Assembly (NCBI RefSeq): GCF_007097395.1
Contig: NZ_VKDC01000045.1
Coordinates: 1-53,417, forward strand
Source of the DNA: Fulvivirga sp. M361
GTDB lineage: Bacteria > Bacteroidota > Bacteroidia > Cytophagales > Cyclobacteriaceae
Reading direction: 5' to 3'
Length of the DNA: 53,417 nucleotides
Positions 43,629 to 52,685 of this stretch are shown in pieces. Positions within the stretch are counted from its first letter, which is position 1; each line of letters starts with the position of its first letter. The translations under genes and the position numbers were made by a program. The notes beneath the pieces are model-generated. The model saw nothing but the letters and a program-made list of their open reading frames with translations. It made no database searches and was not told the origin of the DNA.

Positions 43629-44651
43629 ATGGGCAACAGTGCTATTAAAAGTATTAAACCATTAGGTTTCCCCTGGGTAACACAAGACCCCTTCTTATTT
43701 TGCGTCTATCATGAGGACCATTATCCTGAAGGAACTGAGGAAATGGGGCCTGCGGCATCACTGGCTGGCAGAAACCTGGGGCAAGATTTTACGGTAAAAG
43801 ATGGCTGGCGAATGTATCATGGCCAGAAAATACCAGGCTTCCCGCAACATCCGCACAGAGGCTTCGAGACCATCACGATCGTACAAAAAGGTTGGGTAGA
43901 TCATTGCGACTCAATGGGCGCTGCCGGCCGGTTTGGAAATGGCGATGTACAATGGATGACCGCAGGCAAGGGTGTATTACACTCAGAAATGTTCCCTTTG
44001 TTACACCAGAACCAGGACAATCCGCTGGTGTTGTTTCAGATATGGCTAAATTTACCGGCCAAACACAAGTTTGTAGCCCCCCACTTCAAAATGTTGTGGA
44101 ACGAACATATTCCGATAGATGTCCATCAAGATGACACTAAAAAAAAGACGTCTGTAAGTGTGATATCAGGCACTCTTGGTGATGTAAAAGGCCCTGAAAC
44201 GACTCCCGATTCATGGGCAGCCATTAATGAACATGAAGTAGCTATCTGGACAATTAAAATGGAGGCCAACGCCAGATGGCAGCTTCCGGCAGCACATCCT
44301 GATGTAAACAGATCTTTGTATTTTTATGAAGGAATGGAAATCACCCTTCAAGGACAAAAAATAACTCCCGAACATGTCGCTGAACTACAACCGGACGTAT
44401 GGGTTGACATCAAAAATGGTGATAAAGAAGCTCAACTATTACTACTTCAGGGAAAGCCTATGAATGAGCCAGTAGTACAACATGGTCCTTTCGTGATGAA
44501 CACAGAACAGCAAATTCATGAAACTATGATAGATTATCAACGAACAGGGTTTGGAGGATGGCCATGGCCTGCAAATGATCATGTTCACGAAAAATCAAAA
44601 GGACGTTTTGCCAAACATGCGGACGGAACGTTAGAAGAAAAAAATAACTAA
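43629..44651 (+). CDS. pirin family cupin protein
   Basis: A 340-residue bicupin protein from the ATG at 43629 ([16 protein letters not shown]). The N-terminal cupin has the pirin metal motif [12 protein letters not shown] plus [10 protein letters not shown], giving the usual three histidines and a glutamate for iron. The C-terminal part carries the family features [27 protein letters not shown]. Pirins are cytoplasmic and act as redox-sensing or quercetinase-like proteins; the actual role here is not known. It is longer than short pirins but usual for this subgroup. It is a single gene, convergent with the esterase gene. Confidence 0.9.
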   Translation: MGNSAIKSIKPLGFPWVTQDPFLFCVYHEDHYPEGTEEMGPAASLAGRNLGQDFTVKDGWRMYHGQKIPGFPQHPHRGFETITIVQKGWVDHCDSMGAAGRFGNGDVQWMTAGKGVLHSEMFPLLHQNQDNPLVLFQIWLNLPAKHKFVAPHFKMLWNEHIPIDVHQDDTKKKTSVSVISGTLGDVKGPETTPDSWAAINEHEVAIWTIKMEANARWQLPAAHPDVNRSLYFYEGMEITLQGQKITPEHVAELQPDVWVDIKNGDKEAQLLLLQGKPMNEPVVQHGPFVMNTEQQIHETMIDYQRTGFGGWPWPANDHVHEKSKGRFAKHADGTLEEKNN

Positions 44652-44725
44652 GTCAAAGTCTCTGACCGAACAGTACATGTCATAACAGAGGCCATTTTAT
44701 GCAACTTCCATTAAAAATGCATGGC

Positions 44726-46657
44726 TTAAATATCTTTTTTGAATGGTACAGCAGGAAGGTCTGCAGAATTCACCAGATTAAGTGACCCGGGGTTGTCCGA
44801 CCAGCCATATTTTACCTGTTTCGGTGCAGTTACTTCAGGGTGTTGCAGAGTCACCTCATTCAGTCCGGTGATCTCAGCCTTCGCCCACACAAACTTACCA
44901 TCTTCACCCGCCAGCGCAAAACCTTTTAACTGCGCAATACCATCTGATGTTTTTAATCCTTCACCTATATGATCAAAGGTTAAAACCACTTTACCTGACA
45001 GCACATTTATATCAGCCAAAGACGGGCCCGAATGAATTATATCTTTCCCATAAGCCACTCTTAATGCAGAAATAGCAAGACGCCTGCCTACCTCCTGCTT
45101 ATTCCTGGGATGAATATCATCTGCTTCACCGATGTCTATAGCCAGCGCCATTCCGGTGTTCTTAACTTTCAAAGTTTTTCGTTGTGCATCACGTAGTTCA
45201 GCCCAGCCAACAGGCACATTGGGATCCATATCAACAGCCCTGAAATTAGCAAGTTGTACAAACAGGAAAGGAAAATCACCCTGATCCCATTGTTGTCTCC
45301 AGTTGTTAATAAGCATGGGAAAAAGTTCTTCATAACGTTTCGCATCAAAAGCATTACTTTCGCCCTGGTACCAAATCACCCCTTTGATACCATAGGGTAC
45401 AATAGGGCTTATCATTCCGTTATATAGAATGGTAGGCCCAAAATTTTTGTCTATCGCTTTTGGAGGAAGCGGGAAACGATCTATACTTATTTTGTATTTC
45501 CAACTCCCATCCAACATGATTTTCCGCTCACCTGCCATGATGTAATAATCTTCAGCATTACCATGCAACCCACCATTACCGCGCATATCTTCTACTCTCA
45601 CCGTAATGGTATTTTCACCCTTTTGTAACAAGGACGGATCAAAATAGTAGTGTCGCTTTGCATTCCATTTTCCAACGGTTTCACCAATGAGAGTACCATT
45701 GATATAGGTCTGGTCACTATCATCTATAGGGCCGAGATGTACCTGTGGTTCTTTTTGGTTTAAGTCCGACGCTTTCAGTTTAAAACTTTTCCTGAACCAC
45801 ACCACGCCATCTAATTCCTTGTGTCCGGCATCTTCCCAGAGGGCAGGTATCTCCATTTTATTCCAGTCACCGGTATTGAAGTCATTCAACATCCACTTCT
45901 CATTCAGTCCATGATCGAGTTTTTGGAGTGAAGTCTTCCATAGTTTGCGTTTTTTTTCTATTTCTTTCAACGTTAATTCGTAATCCATTTCACTGATTTC
46001 CTTTACACGGGTACTCAGCCGGTCCTGGGTAAAGCCTTCAGCGCTTATCCATGGTTCAATCATAGAACCACCCCAATTACTGCTGATCAGGCCAATAGGC
46101 ACATCGAGATCTTTCTGAAGCTTTCTTCCAAAGAAGTAACCTACGGCTGAAAAGCGCCTGGCTGTTTCAGGAGTACATGCCGTCCATGCACCTATCACAT
46201 CATCTGCCGGTCGAAAATTCAGCTGGTTCTTTATGGTGAACAACCGCATAGTGGGTTGGCTGGCGTTAGCGATTTCTTCTTTGGCATTATTTACCCGTTC
46301 TACCGGCCACTCCATATTTGACTGCCCGGAACATATCCATACATCACCAAAAAGCACGTCGGAAAAAGTAAGCGTTCTTGTACCGGAAACTGACAATGTA
46401 TATGACCCACCGGCCGTTTTTTCCTTGAGTTGAACACGCCAGATACCCTGTTCGTCTGCAAAGGTAGTAAGCTTTTCATCTCCCAGTGTTACAGTCACTT
46501 CATGACCGGGTAGATCCGTTCCCCAAACCGGCACCAACTGGTTGCGTTGCAACACCATATGATCAGTGAAAATAGCAGGCATTGATAACTGGGCCAGTGC
46601 AGGCAGATTAAAACTTGTCCAGAAAAAAAGGAGGTATAAGAAACTTGATCGAACCAT
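44726..46657 (-). CDS. sialate O-acetylesterase-type SGNH carbohydrate esterase
   Basis: A 643-residue exported esterase that removes acetyl groups from sugars. The start is taken at ATG 46657 (MVRSSFLYLL), which begins a signal peptide ending PALAQ (about residue 23); the frame extends 15 codons further. The SGNH nucleophile is S113 in WICSGQSNMEWP, the second block is GVIWYQGESNA, and the Asp/His block is DIHPRNKQEVGRRLA. A galactose-binding-like beta-sandwich lies inside (about residues 250-400). Family members act on sialic acid, but also on acetylated plant glycans. As beta-mannans can be acetylated, a link to the PUL is possible but speculative, because the gene lies 15 kb away in another orientation. 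Confidence 0.9.
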   Translation of the reverse strand: MVRSSFLYLLFFWTSFNLPALAQLSMPAIFTDHMVLQRNQLVPVWGTDLPGHEVTVTLGDEKLTTFADEQGIWRVQLKEKTAGGSYTLSVSGTRTLTFSDVLFGDVWICSGQSNMEWPVERVNNAKEEIANASQPTMRLFTIKNQLNFRPADDVIGAWTACTPETARRFSAVGYFFGRKLQKDLDVPIGLISSNWGGSMIEPWISAEGFTQDRLSTRVKEISEMDYELTLKEIEKKRKLWKTSLQKLDHGLNEKWMLNDFNTGDWNKMEIPALWEDAGHKELDGVVWFRKSFKLKASDLNQKEPQVHLGPIDDSDQTYINGTLIGETVGKWNAKRHYYFDPSLLQKGENTITVRVEDMRGNGGLHGNAEDYYIMAGERKIMLDGSWKYKISIDRFPLPPKAIDKNFGPTILYNGMISPIVPYGIKGVIWYQGESNAFDAKRYEELFPMLINNWRQQWDQGDFPFLFVQLANFRAVDMDPNVPVGWAELRDAQRKTLKVKNTGMALAIDIGEADDIHPRNKQEVGRRLAISALRVAYGKDIIHSGPSLADINVLSGKVVLTFDHIGEGLKTSDGIAQLKGFALAGEDGKFVWAKAEITGLNEVTLQHPEVTAPKQVKYGWSDNPGSLNLVNSADLPAVPFKKDI

Positions 46658-46768
46658 AGTAAGGATAAAATTACTAAAGCTTCGTTGAAACAAGGAATAC
46701 AATCAAAAGAATATGGTCACCGTCACAAGGTAAGTAGACTGCAGTGACCGATATTTGATAAAATGTAA

Positions 46769-46804
46769 AACCATCGCAAAACAGGAAAACGTTCCGCGAT
46801 GGTT
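46769..46804 (-). terminator. terminator after the PKD-repeat gene
   Basis: AACCATCGC (46769-46777) pairs perfectly with GCGATGGTT (46796-46804), and an inner GGAA/TTCC stem sits in the loop. Read on the minus strand the stem is followed by TTTACATTTTA, T-rich. It lies 23 bases beyond the PKD gene stop and separates that gene from the esterase. Confidence 0.65.
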
Positions 46805-46827
46805 ACCAACACAATCAGGGTACTCCC

Positions 46828-49635
46828 CTAATTTTTAATGAGTTTGTGAACTTTAATATTTCCGTTTTTATCCTGTATTCCCAGGAAGTATAGCCCATCA
46901 GGCATTCCGACAGGTAAGATGAGTTCCTTTACCTCTCCCTCTAAAAGGGTAGAATTTGTAGTAAAGAATGCCTTACCCGTAGCAGATCTTAACTGAATGA
47001 TTACCTCTCCGGTACCACCTGTGCTTCTTACGTTCACGCGGTCTTCAACAATCGTTGGGTATATGGCATAGGCCTCGGGTACTAATTCATCCTCCAGACT
47101 GGTGATCCTGCCATTGCCCAGCTCAATGTCTCTCACATCAGGATTACTTTCACTTAATACATAGGTTTGTTGTACCGTCATAGAAGGCCTTTCCAATGTC
47201 AGGTGATACTTTCCGAACGGCAGTTGATCAAATTGGAACGACTCATCATTGGAAGACATAGTCCACTCAATAGCACGAGATGATGTGGCATCTTTCAAAA
47301 GAACAACGTATGCATCGTTTTGTGGAGCCGGATCACCCTCTATGGTAACACGCCCTTGTAAGACACCTTGCCCCTGCCTCGATAAGCTTTGAGACCTGAT
47401 TAAGGTAATGTCTACTTCCTCTGCAGCACCGGTCAGGTCAAGAGTATACGCATCCTGCCAGGCGATTCCATTGACAAAATAGGTAGGTATGAACGTTGTA
47501 AAGTTGCTCTCATCACCACGTGCATGGATCAGGTACGTACCTTTGGATAAGCCTGAGAAGCGATATGTACCATTATTTGTGGTGGTAGTAGCATGCTTCT
47601 TCCATAAATCCTCATTTTTCCTGTAGAGCTCAAGTATTCCACCGTTCACAGGCTGCAAATCTGCTCGTAGCGTTCCTTGTATATATAAAGAGTCTGTAGA
47701 TGGAGTATCTATGAACAATGTTTGAGAAGTAGAGCAAGTATCCGTTCCATTACTTACCATAAGATTTATCGTCCATAATCCCGCATCAGGGAATAGGAAG
47801 TCTAAGACAGGGCCTGAAGCCTGAAAACCTCCTTCTACTGTCCAATTAAATGTTTTGATTAAATCCTGGTCATTGGCAGTAAATACATACCTGAGGGGTT
47901 GAATGCTATCCGCCTCAAAAGTAAAGCCTGCATTACAGAATCCTCCGTTGGATGGGTCTAACACAACCGTTTCACAGAAACTACATATGGCTCCCTGATC
48001 ATCTGTTACATTTAAGCATACCTGGTAATTACCTGCTGAGGCGTACGTATGTTCACGAATTGGCAAACTTCCTCCAAATTCCGTTGTATCTGTAACTACT
48101 GTACCATCTCCAAAATCCAGTGTGTAGGCTTGGGAAGCCGATGATAATACGGCCCAGGGTTCTACTTTGATAGTATTGGTGATAAGATCACGTGCTATGT
48201 TAAAAAAGCAGCGTTCTGGCTGTGGTGGCCGTATTATTTGGATAGATTGACAAGAATCAATGCCATCTTTAACAATGAGCGAAACACTCCAATTCCCTGC
48301 GTCTTCAAAGATATGTTTTACCACACGTCCCTTCACTTGCCGTTGTCCTTCAAAGTCCCATTGGTAGGTTTTTGAGAGATCTGTATCTTCTGCTGTGAAT
48401 ACATAAGTATGTATTCCAGCTGTAGTTGCAGAATCAACGGTATAATTGAAGTTAGCATTGCAGACAGTAGTATCAGAACCCGTACTGATGGTGATCTCTT
48501 TACAATATGTACATGGATCAGTGCCATCCGAAGCATTGGCGCTGGTCAGACATGCTCTATAATCACCCGGAAGCTGGTATTTATACCTGATAACAGGAAG
48601 AAGACCTCCAAACTCCAATGTATCGGATTGTACGGCACTACCATCTCCAAAATCAAATGAATAGGCCACCGAAGTGGAGCCGAATGGGGTAAAGGGCTCA
48701 AATACAACAGAATCTTCAGCGGTTTTTGTAACATTGAAAAAACAGGGTATGCCAACGCCATCTACCGTCACATTCTGAGAAGAATTGCAAACCTCTCCGC
48801 CATCGGTAACGGTAAGTTTCACCAACCAACCACCACCATCAAAAAATATGTGTTCTACTTCGCGTCCTTCTACCTGACGATTACCTCCAAAATCCCATTC
48901 ATAGGTTTTAGAAGGGTCTGTATCTTCTGCTGTAAATGTATAAGCACGTACCCCGGCTGTACTTGTGGAATCTATGGTATAGCTAAAGTTAGCATTACAG
49001 GTATTGGGATCAGAACCCGTACTGATGGTGATCTCTTTACAATATGTACATGCATCAGTACCATCCGAAGCATTGGCGCTGGTCAGACATGCCGTGTAGT
49101 TACCGGGAAGCTGATATTTATACCTGATAACCGGAAGAAGCCCTCCAAAATCAGATGTGTCTGACTGGATGTTACCATCTCCAAAATCAAGTGAATAAGC
49201 CACCGAAGCGGAGCCGAAGGGTGTAAAGGGCTCAAATATAACAGAATCTTCAGCGGTTTTTGTTACATTGAAAAAACAGGGTATGCCAACGCCATCCACC
49301 GTCACATTCTGAGAAGAATGGCAAACCTCTCCGCCGTCGGTAACAGTAAGTTTCACCAACCAACCACCACCATCAAAGAATATGTGTTCTACTTCGCGTC
49401 CTTCTACCTGACGATTACCTCCGAAATCCCATTCGTAGGTTTTGGACGGGTCTGTATCATTAGCTGTAAAAGTGTATAAATGAACACCCGAGGGCAAGGT
49501 ATTCAATTGATAGGTAAATTCAGCGTCGCAGGCAAGGGGCTTTAAATAACGCTCTGTAATTGTAGTGTTTTCAACAGCAAGTGAACGTAGTGTCAAAAAC
49601 AGGCCAAATAAAATAAGTGAAACGTTTCGCTTCAT
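46828..49635 (-). CDS. T9SS-exported PKD-repeat surface protein
   Basis: A 935-residue secreted protein from ATG 49635 (MKRNVSLILF, signal peptide); ATG 49665 is possible. It contains tandem PKD-like domains in pairs of about 178 residues. The two first units are almost identical (TYEWDFGGNRQVEGREVEHI and AYS(L/F)DFGDG each appear twice), a third is diverged (YQWDFEGQRQVKG), and a half unit follows. Cysteine pairs recur (CTYCKE, CFFN). The C-terminal third has two carboxypeptidase-regulatory-like or SdrD-like segments (QGTLRADLQPVNGGIL; LQGRVTIEGDPAPQNDAYVV), then a T9SS sorting domain (YPTIVEDRVNVRS to KVHKLIKN). No catalytic motif is seen. As last gene of the sigma/FecR operon it may be the regulated surface product. 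Confidence 0.85.
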   Translation of the reverse strand: MKRNVSLILFGLFLTLRSLAVENTTITERYLKPLACDAEFTYQLNTLPSGVHLYTFTANDTDPSKTYEWDFGGNRQVEGREVEHIFFDGGGWLVKLTVTDGGEVCHSSQNVTVDGVGIPCFFNVTKTAEDSVIFEPFTPFGSASVAYSLDFGDGNIQSDTSDFGGLLPVIRYKYQLPGNYTACLTSANASDGTDACTYCKEITISTGSDPNTCNANFSYTIDSTSTAGVRAYTFTAEDTDPSKTYEWDFGGNRQVEGREVEHIFFDGGGWLVKLTVTDGGEVCNSSQNVTVDGVGIPCFFNVTKTAEDSVVFEPFTPFGSTSVAYSFDFGDGSAVQSDTLEFGGLLPVIRYKYQLPGDYRACLTSANASDGTDPCTYCKEITISTGSDTTVCNANFNYTVDSATTAGIHTYVFTAEDTDLSKTYQWDFEGQRQVKGRVVKHIFEDAGNWSVSLIVKDGIDSCQSIQIIRPPQPERCFFNIARDLITNTIKVEPWAVLSSASQAYTLDFGDGTVVTDTTEFGGSLPIREHTYASAGNYQVCLNVTDDQGAICSFCETVVLDPSNGGFCNAGFTFEADSIQPLRYVFTANDQDLIKTFNWTVEGGFQASGPVLDFLFPDAGLWTINLMVSNGTDTCSTSQTLFIDTPSTDSLYIQGTLRADLQPVNGGILELYRKNEDLWKKHATTTTNNGTYRFSGLSKGTYLIHARGDESNFTTFIPTYFVNGIAWQDAYTLDLTGAAEEVDITLIRSQSLSRQGQGVLQGRVTIEGDPAPQNDAYVVLLKDATSSRAIEWTMSSNDESFQFDQLPFGKYHLTLERPSMTVQQTYVLSESNPDVRDIELGNGRITSLEDELVPEAYAIYPTIVEDRVNVRSTGGTGEVIIQLRSATGKAFFTTNSTLLEGEVKELILPVGMPDGLYFLGIQDKNGNIKVHKLIKN
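48400..49475 (-). repeat. tandem duplication of about 534 bp inside the PKD gene
   Basis: Two adjacent copies about 534-537 bp apart are nearly identical at the DNA level. For example, the stretch GGGTATGCCAACGCCATC near 48745 recurs near 49279, and GAAGCATTGGCGCTGGTCAG recurs with the same offset. Copies differ by point changes and one 3-base indel. The reading frame is kept. Confidence 0.85.
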
Positions 49636-49737
49636 CTTAAATTGGTTTGATAAACTTAGTTTCATGTTGACTATTTCTTATGGTTATACCTAAGAAACCA
49701 CCTGGACCTCCAAATCCCCTATAGCTCTTCGAAACAA

Positions 49738-50925
49738 TTATAAAATAATTCCTAATCGTACCCCCAGAACGTATCTGTCATTAGATTTTAGCGGAGGTTT
49801 AAAATCTGGCCCCAGGCCAAACCGGAGATAAGGCACAACTTCAAAACGTTCAAAATCTCCCTGCCTAATGATTACAGGCAAGTTTAGCGAAACGTTTAAC
49901 TGCGGGCTCTGATAGTCTAAATTCCCGGTGATCTCCCCATTGCTAAAATTGAATACTTCATCGCCATCTATAATGCTACTGGCTAAAAAACCCAGTTCAG
50001 CTCCTATTGAAACTTTACCTATCTCTAAGAAATACCCTGCACCCACAAAAAAAGATAGTGACTGAAAGCTGTTTTGTCTGTCCACTTTTTGATTGACCTC
50101 CGTTTCTACTTCTGTAGTATCCACCACATATACCGGAACTCTCACTCCATCTTCAATAATAAAGAATGTAGAGACCGTATCAATGCTCTGCTGACTGATC
50201 GTTTCGGAACGGGTGAATGATACATTATTGACAGAGTAATTATACTCTACCCCGGCATGAAACCGTAGATTATTTAAACTATAACGCCCCATCAACCCAA
50301 AGCCTAACCCCCGATAATCAGTATTTGAATTCCCGTTTCTGCGCATCCATAGATTAGGAGTTAAATAAGGAATAAATTGCCATGGCTTTTCAGGTTGCCG
50401 GATTTCCGTAGAAACCTGTACTGTGTCATAAACTACCTGGACCTTCTCTATACGCACTGTATCATAGAATACTTTTTCTTGTATTACTACCTGTGTATCA
50501 TATTTAACTATGATCTTTTCATACCTGATAGTATCATATACAGTCGGTAAGTACACAGGATTAGCAGCTACTGGTGTAAGCTGGGATGGTTCAGCCTCTG
50601 CTTCAACCTCAGGCACTATTGATTTCTTAATGACGACATAATCCTGAATGATCTTATAATGGAATTTATCACCAAGCAGCTGATCGAGTACTTCATATAC
50701 CGTTTTGTCAGTGAATTTCACAGTCACTGTTGGTTCTCCATCAAAAATTTTAGGATCATAAGATAAGTACAACTCATAAGCATCCGATATTACCTGAAGT
50801 ATCTTTGGATAGCTTTCTTCATGAAATGAAAATGAATTTTGCTTTACCTGAGCCTTTGCGTTAAAACAGAAAAAGCTAAAAGAAAAAACGAATATTATTC
50901 GTCTATTGACATCCATCTCCCTCAA
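49738..50925 (-). CDS. STN-domain protein with outer-membrane-type beta-barrel
   Basis: A 395-residue exported protein. Signal peptide about 1-25 (ending NAKAQ). Residues about 28-102 form an STN (secretin/TonB short N-terminal) domain (SFHEESYPKILQVISDAYEL, then YEVLDQLLGDKFHYKIIQDYVVIKK). A linker with four 12-residue YDT repeats follows (129-176). The rest (about 182-395) has alternating hydrophobic strands (GLGFGLMGRYSL, LSFFVGAGYFLEIG, VSIGAELGFL) and a C-terminus like small outer-membrane barrels. There is no plug or TonB-dependent receptor barrel, although STN domains usually sit on those. The gene overlaps the FecR gene by 23 bases. It may couple an outer-membrane event to the anti-sigma factor. 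Confidence 0.75.
   Translation of the reverse strand: MREMDVNRRIIFVFSFSFFCFNAKAQVKQNSFSFHEESYPKILQVISDAYELYLSYDPKIFDGEPTVTVKFTDKTVYEVLDQLLGDKFHYKIIQDYVVIKKSIVPEVEAEAEPSQLTPVAANPVYLPTVYDTIRYEKIIVKYDTQVVIQEKVFYDTVRIEKVQVVYDTVQVSTEIRQPEKPWQFIPYLTPNLWMRRNGNSNTDYRGLGFGLMGRYSLNNLRFHAGVEYNYSVNNVSFTRSETISQQSIDTVSTFFIIEDGVRVPVYVVDTTEVETEVNQKVDRQNSFQSLSFFVGAGYFLEIGKVSIGAELGFLASSIIDGDEVFNFSNGEITGNLDYQSPQLNVSLNLPVIIRQGDFERFEVVPYLRFGLGPDFKPPLKSNDRYVLGVRLGIIL
50398..50541 (-). repeat. four 12-residue YDT repeats in the STN-barrel protein
   Basis: Residues 129-176 split into four 12-mers: VYDTIRYEKIIV, KYDTQVVIQEKV, FYDTVRIEKVQV and VYDTVQVSTEIR. The YDT triplets fall exactly every 12 residues (130, 142, 154, 166). 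The repeat joins the STN domain to the barrel and is likely an extended beta-rich spacer. Confidence 0.85.
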
Positions 50926-51895
50926 AAGTAATGATGCCTTCTTTATTAGTACTGTTCAGGTTGTGTGTTGTCTCAATAACTTCAATGATGGTATTAAGTG
51001 ATTGCTTTTTGAAGGTTGCTGTAATCTTACAAGAGAGTATAGCTTCATTTTTAGTAGTTATTTCCATCTCAAACTCCTGGGATAACGTTTCAAAGACTTT
51101 ACCAAGCGAAACTTCTTTGAAAGTCATCACTCCTGTTTTCCAATAAAGCTGATTATCATCTGATGTTTTTACCACAGGGGCTTCATTCTCAGCAACCACT
51201 ACTTCTTCCTCGGCCTTCAACACTACTACATCTCCTGAAAGCAGGTAAGTAACCTGTACCTTCCCTTCCTTCACCAGTACCTCAGTAGGTTTATTATCAA
51301 AAGCCTGCACCAAAAATTTTGTGCCCAATACCTTTATCTCGGCATCTGAAGTGGTTACCACAAAGGGCTTTTCTTCATTATGAGCTACTTCAAAAAATGC
51401 TTCTCCTTTTAGGCCAACCGTTCTGATATCAAGCTCATTGAACGTTGTGGGCAAATAAGATACTTCACTACCTTCTTTTAAACTTACCAGGGTTTTATCT
51501 TCCAATGTATATTCCTCAACTTTTTCCTGGGCTTGCAATACTACTGTATTGTCCGTTAGCAAGTAACGTACCGATACAAACGCTATTCCCAATACAATCA
51601 CACTAGCCGCTGCCCACCACCACCTGGAAGCACCTGATATCGGCATCGTTTTAATGTCCGCTTCCCATCCCAACCTGGTCTTTACATCTTTTAAGGCCCG
51701 ATCCACATCTGCCGTGCCTGGCGCAGCAAGCAACGACAACTCCCACGCCTGGTAAATGCGCCGCGCTTCCATACGATTGGTCTCGTCCTCAAGCCAGCGT
51801 TCTATATTGAGGCGCTGATCAGCTGTAACTTCTTCTCCCTTAAGATAAGCCAGCAGCTCTGCCTCGTTGATATCGTCTTGGTTCAGCTCCATCAA
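50903..51895 (-). CDS. FecR family anti-sigma factor
   Basis: A 330-residue inner-membrane regulator. The N-terminal cytoplasmic anti-sigma part (about 1-88) contains a helix-rich region with WLEDETNRMEARRIYQAWEL. One transmembrane helix follows (about 91-112, WWWAAASVIVLGIAFVSV). The periplasmic FecR domain (about 118-215) includes GEAFFEVAHNEEKPFVV and VLGTKFLVQAFD. The C-terminal DUF4974/STN-like domain is at about 258-322 (MTFKEVSLGKVFETLSQEFEMEI). It would hold the ECF sigma factor until a periplasmic signal releases it. The gene is 18 bases after the sigma gene and overlaps the STN-barrel gene, which is the likely signal partner. A second ATG directly follows the first. Confidence 0.93.
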   Translation of the reverse strand: MMELNQDDINEAELLAYLKGEEVTADQRLNIERWLEDETNRMEARRIYQAWELSLLAAPGTADVDRALKDVKTRLGWEADIKTMPISGASRWWWAAASVIVLGIAFVSVRYLLTDNTVVLQAQEKVEEYTLEDKTLVSLKEGSEVSYLPTTFNELDIRTVGLKGEAFFEVAHNEEKPFVVTTSDAEIKVLGTKFLVQAFDNKPTEVLVKEGKVQVTYLLSGDVVVLKAEEEVVVAENEAPVVKTSDDNQLYWKTGVMTFKEVSLGKVFETLSQEFEMEITTKNEAILSCKITATFKKQSLNTIIEVIETTHNLNSTNKEGIITFEGDGCQ

Positions 51896-51913
51896 GTAAC
51901 TAACAATCTTAAG

Positions 51914-52486
51914 TTATAATTCCCCTATCAGGATTACAAGTATGTTCATAATTACTAAAAGTTCTTTTCTAATAATTTTCATAGCTTTAGTAATGTGATT
52001 TTCTACTGTCTTGGTACTTATCTTAAGTTTTTCAGCGATTTGCTTATGACTAAACCCTTCAAAACGACTTAAATGAAAAACTTCACGGCATTTATCCGGA
52101 AGTAAGGTGATAGAATACTGTAACTTCTCTATAATTTCATCTTCAATGTCATAGTCACTGTAAGAAAGGACCTGGTCCCGATACTGTTTCTGAGTATAGT
52201 TAATATACTTCTGTTCTACCTGTTTGTGTTTAACCTGGTTCAGACACCTGTTTCTAACACTGGTCAATAAATATGGAAAGAGCTTCAGATCGGGCTTAAG
52301 TTTATCACGCATTTCCCAGAGTTTTATAAATACTTCCTGGACATGTTCTTCAGCAGCATCTTCATCCTTTAGCATGCCTTTTGCAAAGTTGAGTAAAGCT
52401 CCATAGTATTGACGAAAAGCTTTTTCAAAAGCCGGCTTGCTTCCCGATTTTATTTCCGATATTATATTATCAGGCTCTTGCGCCAA
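51914..52486 (-). CDS. ECF RNA polymerase sigma factor (FecI-like, Bacteroidota type)
   Basis: A 190-residue sigma factor. Region 2 is at about residues 22-95 (FRQYYGALLNFAKGMLKD, HVQEVFIKLWEMRDKL, SVRNRCLNQVK), and region 4 at about 122-175 with LPDKCREVFHLSRFEGFSHKQIAEKL and STKTVENHITKAM. The last residues (LLVIMNILVILIGEL) are hydrophobic, longer than region 4 needs. First gene of a four-gene minus-strand operon with FecR, the STN-barrel protein and the PKD protein, which it probably activates. A -7 element TAAATTTG lies about 50 bases upstream. Confidence 0.94.
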   Translation of the reverse strand: MAQEPDNIISEIKSGSKPAFEKAFRQYYGALLNFAKGMLKDEDAAEEHVQEVFIKLWEMRDKLKPDLKLFPYLLTSVRNRCLNQVKHKQVEQKYINYTQKQYRDQVLSYSDYDIEDEIIEKLQYSITLLPDKCREVFHLSRFEGFSHKQIAEKLKISTKTVENHITKAMKIIRKELLVIMNILVILIGEL

Positions 52487-52535
52487 GGTTGATCTGGTTG
52501 TTACTCTGGTTTCGATATTAAACGTTCAATGTTAA

Positions 52536-52543
52536 CAAATTTA
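52536..52543 (-). promoter_or_regulatory. possible -7 promoter element of the sigma operon
   Basis: Read on the minus strand this is TAAATTTG, a full match to TAnnTTTG, 50 bases before the sigma gene start. No TTG is found about 20 bases further upstream, so it may be a weak promoter or one read by an alternative sigma factor. Confidence 0.35.
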
Positions 52544-52685
52544 TAGCAGAATGATAGGTAGGTGGCAGCACATTACGTAGTGGTTATAAAGATCATTATA
52601 TCCATTAAAAGGTATTATGTTACAGGTAACAAAAGGTTCAGGATTTCGGTTTAAGATCATGCACTACATATTATCCCTGGATTAA

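Noticed and set aside
48400-49475. Direct repeats that could suggest a CRISPR array
   Set aside because: Units are about 534 bp, coding and in frame with PKD domains; there are no short repeats with unique spacers anywhere in the window.
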